This document shows positions 59,626 through 64,000 of a stretch of 64,000 bases of DNA, piece by piece. Each line of letters opens with the position of its first letter. Within the stretch, counting starts at the first letter, position 1. The notes under the pieces were generated by a model that searched no databases, had not been told where the DNA came from, and was given only the letters and a program-made list of their open reading frames with translations. A program made the translations under genes and the position numbers. The DNA comes from Achromobacter spanius (GTDB lineage Bacteria; Pseudomonadota; Gammaproteobacteria; Burkholderiales; Burkholderiaceae_B). The DNA lies in NCBI RefSeq assembly GCF_002812705.1, contig NZ_CP025030.1, positions 682,001-746,000 on the forward strand. The letters are read 5' to 3'.

Positions 59626-61614
59626 TTATTCGAAACGGAAAGACAACAGGGTGATGTCGTCGCGTTGCGGACGGCCACCCTGGTATTCGGCCAGCGCTTG
59701 CGAAAACGCGGCGGCCTGTTCTGTTAACGGCCGGCGCGCGTGTCTCTTGAGCATTTCCGCAAAACGGGTGTTGCCAAAGCCAAAGCCGTGCTCGCCGCCC
59801 GCCTGGTCCAGGAAGCCGTCGGTGGCCAGGTAGTACGTCCAGCCGGCCTCCAATTGCACGTCGATGTTTTCATAGCGGCCAACCCGCTTGTCGCCCAGCG
59901 CGCGCTTGCCGCCGGGCACTTCACGCAAGGTCTCGCCATCGCTGGCGTACAGGCTGATCTTGGCGCCCGCATAGCGCAGGCGCCCGGATTGGCGGTCAAT
60001 ATATACCAGGCCCGCGTCGGTATTGGTGGCCAGCGCGCGCGGCAATTGCGCATCCGCAAGCATGGCGCGGATGGCGCCGTCGGTGCGGGTCAGGACGCCG
60101 GCGGGGTCGGCGGGACCGACCTCGGTGATCGCCAGGTCAATGGCGGCGCGCGCCAGCATGGTCATCAGCGCGCCGGGCACGCCATGGCCCGCGCAGTCCA
60201 TGATGCCCAGCAGGCAGTTGGCGCCGTCGGAGCGGAACACGTAGAAGTCGCCGCCCACCACATCACGCGGCTTCCACAGCACGAAATGGTGCGCGCCCAG
60301 CGACTGCGTCAGTTGGCGGTCGGGCAGGATGGCGCGCTGGATCAGGCTGGCGTAGTCGATGGAGTCGCCAATTTTCTTGTGCGCGGCGGCCATGGCGCGG
60401 TTGGCGTCTTCCAGCGCCGAGGTGCGTTCGCGCACCTTGGTCTCCAGTTCGGCCGTGTGCTGGCGGACCTTGTCGGCCATGACGCCGAAGGCGCGGCTCA
60501 GGTCGCCGATTTCGTCCTGGCCGCCCGGCGGCAGGCGCACGTCGTAGCTGCCGTCCGCAATGGCGCGGGCCGATTGCTGCAGGCGGCGCAAGGGGCGCAG
60601 CATCAAGCGCTCGATGGCGAAACCGAAGCACAGCAGCATGGCGGCAAACAGCACCACCAGGCCGATGGCGGCCGGCCACAGCCAGTCGGTGTCCAGCACG
60701 CGCGCGGCGCCCAGGTCCACCACCGTCAGCACGTGCCAGTGCAGCTCGGGCATATAGGCCACCGACACCAGTTGGCGCGTGCCGTCCATGCTGACCCACG
60801 CCGTCTGCACCGATTGCGGGTCGGCTTGCGCCGCATGCATGGCCGAGCGCAGTTCGTCCCGGCCCGGGCCCGCGTCCAACAGGTTGTACACGCGCCCGCG
60901 ATCGGCGGCGCCGCCACCCGCGCCGGAGTTATAGGCGATCAGCGAGGCGTCCATGTGCGCCTGGATGGCGCCCTCTTCGTCCACGATGATGGGGGTGACG
61001 CCAGGCTGGCCGCTGTTGACGAATTCCCGCAGGAAGCCGCCCACGTCCAGACCCGCGCCAGTCAGCCCCACAACCTTGTTGCCGTCGCGCACCTGGACGT
61101 TGATCCACACTTTGGTGGTCTTCAGCTTCAGGTCGGGGTTGACGTTGATGTTGTATTTGGCGGGCGATTTCAGCGACGCGTAGAACCAGCCGTCGTCGGC
61201 CGCGCTAGGGCTGAGCGTATAGCGCGGCGCTTCGGACAGCGGCTTGTCGTCGTTGAAGTAGTAGTTGCCGGTGGCGGCGCTGGCGATGAAATAGGCGCGT
61301 CCAAGCAAATCGCGCCGGTAGCCATCCGCTTCTCGAAAGAACAATTCGCGCGCGGCCGGGTCGCTTTCGTTGCGCAGCCAGCGGCGGGTGACTTCGCTGT
61401 CGGCCAGGCGCAAGGACAATGCCAGTTCACGGGACACCGGCGCCAGGATGCGTTGCCGGTTCAATTGCGTGAAGTTGTCGGCGAAGGCGCGTCCGAAGTG
61501 GTCCCTGACCCCATCCAGCACCAACCAACCGATTACCGCCGCGGGCGCCAGGGCGACCACGCACGCCAACAACAGCGCCATCAATGATTTTTTGCGCAAA
61601 CCCCATTTCGCCAT
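59626..61614 (-). CDS. siaA: SiaA, membrane sensor PP2C-type phosphatase
   Basis: 662 residues from ATG 61614 (MAKWGLRKKSLMALLLA), matching P. aeruginosa SiaA in length; an upstream in-frame ATG lacks support. TM1 about 11-31, a large periplasmic dCache-like domain to about 310, TM2 about 317-340, a HAMP domain, a short coiled coil, then the PP2C/SpoIIE phosphatase (VGGDFYVFRSD, IMDCAGHGVPGALM, ATDGFLDQAGG, RDDITLLSF metal Asp residues). It dephosphorylates SiaC in the known system. First gene of the operon; the 238-bp upstream gap has an AT-rich part at 61790-61855 and no gene. Confidence 0.93.
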   Translation of the reverse strand: MAKWGLRKKSLMALLLACVVALAPAAVIGWLVLDGVRDHFGRAFADNFTQLNRQRILAPVSRELALSLRLADSEVTRRWLRNESDPAARELFFREADGYRRDLLGRAYFIASAATGNYYFNDDKPLSEAPRYTLSPSAADDGWFYASLKSPAKYNINVNPDLKLKTTKVWINVQVRDGNKVVGLTGAGLDVGGFLREFVNSGQPGVTPIIVDEEGAIQAHMDASLIAYNSGAGGGAADRGRVYNLLDAGPGRDELRSAMHAAQADPQSVQTAWVSMDGTRQLVSVAYMPELHWHVLTVVDLGAARVLDTDWLWPAAIGLVVLFAAMLLCFGFAIERLMLRPLRRLQQSARAIADGSYDVRLPPGGQDEIGDLSRAFGVMADKVRQHTAELETKVRERTSALEDANRAMAAAHKKIGDSIDYASLIQRAILPDRQLTQSLGAHHFVLWKPRDVVGGDFYVFRSDGANCLLGIMDCAGHGVPGALMTMLARAAIDLAITEVGPADPAGVLTRTDGAIRAMLADAQLPRALATNTDAGLVYIDRQSGRLRYAGAKISLYASDGETLREVPGGKRALGDKRVGRYENIDVQLEAGWTYYLATDGFLDQAGGEHGFGFGNTRFAEMLKRHARRPLTEQAAAFSQALAEYQGGRPQRDDITLLSFRFE

Positions 61615-61852
61615 GCGAAGTCTTCCTGACAGCTTGATAAGACGTACTTGCGTAACGTGCGTGCCCACTCGGTAGGCTCGCGAAGGGCCTGGCGGGACAA
61701 GTGTAGAGAACAGCCGGGGCAATTGAAACAGGCGCAAACATCAAGATTCAGTGCAGACACCTTGTGTTTCAGCCCAGCAATGAAAATGGCGGTTTATTGC
61801 GATTTATATCTAATTTTTCTTTCGCTCACCCGCGCATTGTGCAGCTTTATTA

Positions 61853-62556
<704 letters not shown>

Positions 62557-62560
<4 letters not shown>

Positions 62561-63345
62561 GCGGTCTCCTCGTCGCCCAGATAGGCTTGCCGCACTTCCG
62601 GATTGGCGCGGATTTCGTCGGGGGTGCCGGTGGCAATGACGCGGCCATACACCAGCACCGACAGACGGTCGGCCAGGCGGAACACCGCCTGCATGTCGTG
62701 TTCAACCAGCAGCATGGCGGCGCGGCCCCGCAGGGATTCGATCAATTCGGTCAGGCGCACGGTTTCGTCCGGCCCCATGCCGGCCATGGGCTCGTCCAGC
62801 AACAGCACGCTGGGGCGCGCGGCCAAGGCCAGGGCGAACTCCACCTTGCGTTGTTCGCCGTGCGGCAGCGTGCCGGCCGGGCGTTCCAGCAGGCTGGCGT
62901 CGATGGCGCATTCCCGCGCCAGCTCGCGCGCCTGTTCGTACAGCGCGGTCTGGGCCGTGCGCGGCGACCAGAAGCGGAAGCTGCTGCCCGCGTGCGCCTG
63001 CACCGCCAGCACCAGGTTGTCCAACACGGTGGACTGCTTGAAGATGTTGGTGATCTGGTAGGACCGCGACAGCCCGGCTGCCACGCGCTGGTGCGCGTTC
63101 ATGCTGGTGACGTCGCGCCCACCCACGGTCAGCGTGCCGGAATCCGCCGCCAGCGTGCCTGACAGCAGATGGATCAGCGTGGACTTGCCGGCGCCGTTGG
63201 GGCCGATCAGCGCGTGGATTTCGCCCGGGTTCAGGGATAGCGACACGTTGTCGGTGGCGACCAGGGCGCCAAAGCGGCGCACCAGGCCGGTGGCCTGCAA
63301 GGCCGGCACGCCCGAGTTGTTGTTGGTGTTGGATGCCAGGTTCAT
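62557..63345 (-). CDS. livG: Branched-chain-type ABC transporter ATPase LivG
   Basis: 262 residues from ATG 63345 (MNLASNTNNNSG), which overlaps the livM stop by ATGA. Walker A LIGPNGAGKSTLIHLLSG, the longer Q-loop region SYQITNIFKQSTVLDNL, signature LPHGEQRKVEFALAL and Walker B VLLLDEPMAGM, plus the LivG-type C-terminal NPEVRQAYLGD block. Partner of LivF; the permeases are upstream. Confidence 0.95.
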
Positions 63346-64000
63346 GATCCCACCTTGCCGGATTGGGCCGCGGCGCGTCCGCCGAACATCGGGCCGAACA
63401 GGCCGACCAGACCGCGCGGCGCGCCAAACACCACACACAGCAGCAGCACGCCCAGGGGCAGGTGCCAGTATTCGGTCCACAGGCGCAGCACTTCTTCCAG
63501 CGTCAGCATCACCACCGCGCCGGCCACACCGCCCCAGCGCAGGCCGATGCCGCCCACCAGCACCATGATCAGCAGGTTGGCCGACTGGGTCCATTGCATC
63601 AGGTTGGGCGAGATGAACAGGTTGTGGTTGGCCAGCAGCGCGCCCGCCAGGCCCGCCGCCGCGCCGCTCAGCGTGAAGGCCACGAGCTTGATGCGGTAGA
63701 CCGGATAGCCCATGGCTTCCATGCGCGATTCGTTTTCGCGGATGCCCTGCAAGGCGGTGCCGAAACGCGAAGACACCACGCGGCTGAATACCCACATCAA
63801 CACCGCGAACAGCGCCAGCACCAGGTAATAGAAGCTGACGTCGTTGGCCAGGTCGATGCCCGGCAGCGTGGAATAGCCGGGCAGGTTCAGCCCGTCTTCC
63901 CCGCCGTACTGGCGCAGCGAAATGAAGATGTAGTAGAGCATCTGCGCGAACGCCAGCGTGATCATGATGAAGTACACGCCACGGGTGCGCAGCGAGATCG
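63342..64000 (-). CDS. livM: Branched-chain-type ABC transporter permease LivM, partial
   Basis: C-terminal 219 residues of the second permease; the frame stays open to the right edge, so the N-terminus is missing. Hydrophobic helices and the LivM signature (RTRGVYFIMITLAFAQM, ALQGIRENESRMEAMGYPVYRIKLVAFTLSG region) are clear. LivH and a dedicated binding protein, if present, lie outside. The C-terminus GGRAAAQSGKVGS overlaps livG. Confidence 0.93.
   Translation of the reverse strand, partial: ISLRTRGVYFIMITLAFAQMLYYIFISLRQYGGEDGLNLPGYSTLPGIDLANDVSFYYLVLALFAVLMWVFSRVVSSRFGTALQGIRENESRMEAMGYPVYRIKLVAFTLSGAAAGLAGALLANHNLFISPNLMQWTQSANLLIMVLVGGIGLRWGGVAGAVVMLTLEEVLRLWTEYWHLPLGVLLLCVVFGAPRGLVGLFGPMFGGRAAAQSGKVGS

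Overview
The window is high-GC, gene-dense DNA whose gene content and order fit a betaproteobacterium of the Alcaligenaceae, most like Achromobacter or Bordetella. The markers are aroQ-accB-accC-prmA with a DUF3426 zinc-ribbon gene, tonB-like/aroE/mtgA, thiD-thiE-hemL, yqgE-ruvX-pyrB-pyrX, several ABC importers and large aromatic-acid catabolic clusters. This assignment is inferred from gene order and protein sequence; no 16S or other decisive marker is present. There are no rRNA or tRNA genes and no CRISPR array that I can see.

Layout. 1-4.9 kb (minus): fatty-acid precursor and housekeeping genes (DUF3426, prmA, accC, accB, aroQ, tlpA-like). 5.0-9.0 kb (plus): mpl, a YqiA-type esterase and an RNase II-family exonuclease. 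9.2-16.5 kb (plus): a signalling-transport unit made of an OmpR-type regulator, a histidine kinase carrying a C-terminal periplasmic substrate-binding domain, a paralogous free binding protein, a double permease and an ATPase. 16.6-21.2 kb (plus): tonB-like, aroE, mtgA, lptG, apaH. 21.2-22.6 kb: an IS256-family element inserted in a 65-bp repeat. 22.8-28.9 kb: a polar amino-acid ABC importer with an aminotransferase and an RraA/HMG-aldolase-like protein, divergent from a LysR regulator. 28.9-33.4 kb (minus): acyltransferase, pyrX, a degenerate pyrB, ruvX, yqgE and a 54-residue rubredoxin. 33.5-36.3 kb (plus): thiD-like, thiE, hemL. 36.4-39.2 kb: a lytic transglycosylase and a FapA-like protein.

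39.2-54.2 kb holds two aromatic-acid clusters on the minus strand, separated by an AraC regulator. The first has a Rieske dioxygenase (alpha and beta, no reductase), a dienelactone-hydrolase/SnoaL fusion, an isochorismatase-fold protein, an SDR and an orphan branched-chain-type binding protein. The second looks like the 2-aminobenzoyl-CoA (aerobic CoA hybrid) route: a bifunctional flavin monooxygenase/OYE enzyme, SDR, crotonase, acyl-CoA dehydrogenase, CoA ligase, thioesterase and a Rid-family protein. 55.2-61.6 kb is a full siaABCD signalling operon followed directly by a PAS/GAF/GGDEF/EAL protein. 61.9-64.0 kb is livF-livG-livM, cut by the right edge.

A 65-bp element with GTAGGATGGGT and ACCCATC ends recurs at three loci, once as a 105-bp-period tandem array of seven copies (54.4-55.1 kb). 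The observations I rate highest are the kinase/binding-protein fusion beside its paralogous transporter, the intact but catalytically stripped pyrB-pyrX pair with an in-frame 9-bp repeat, and this repeat family together with the IS256 insertion that splits one copy.
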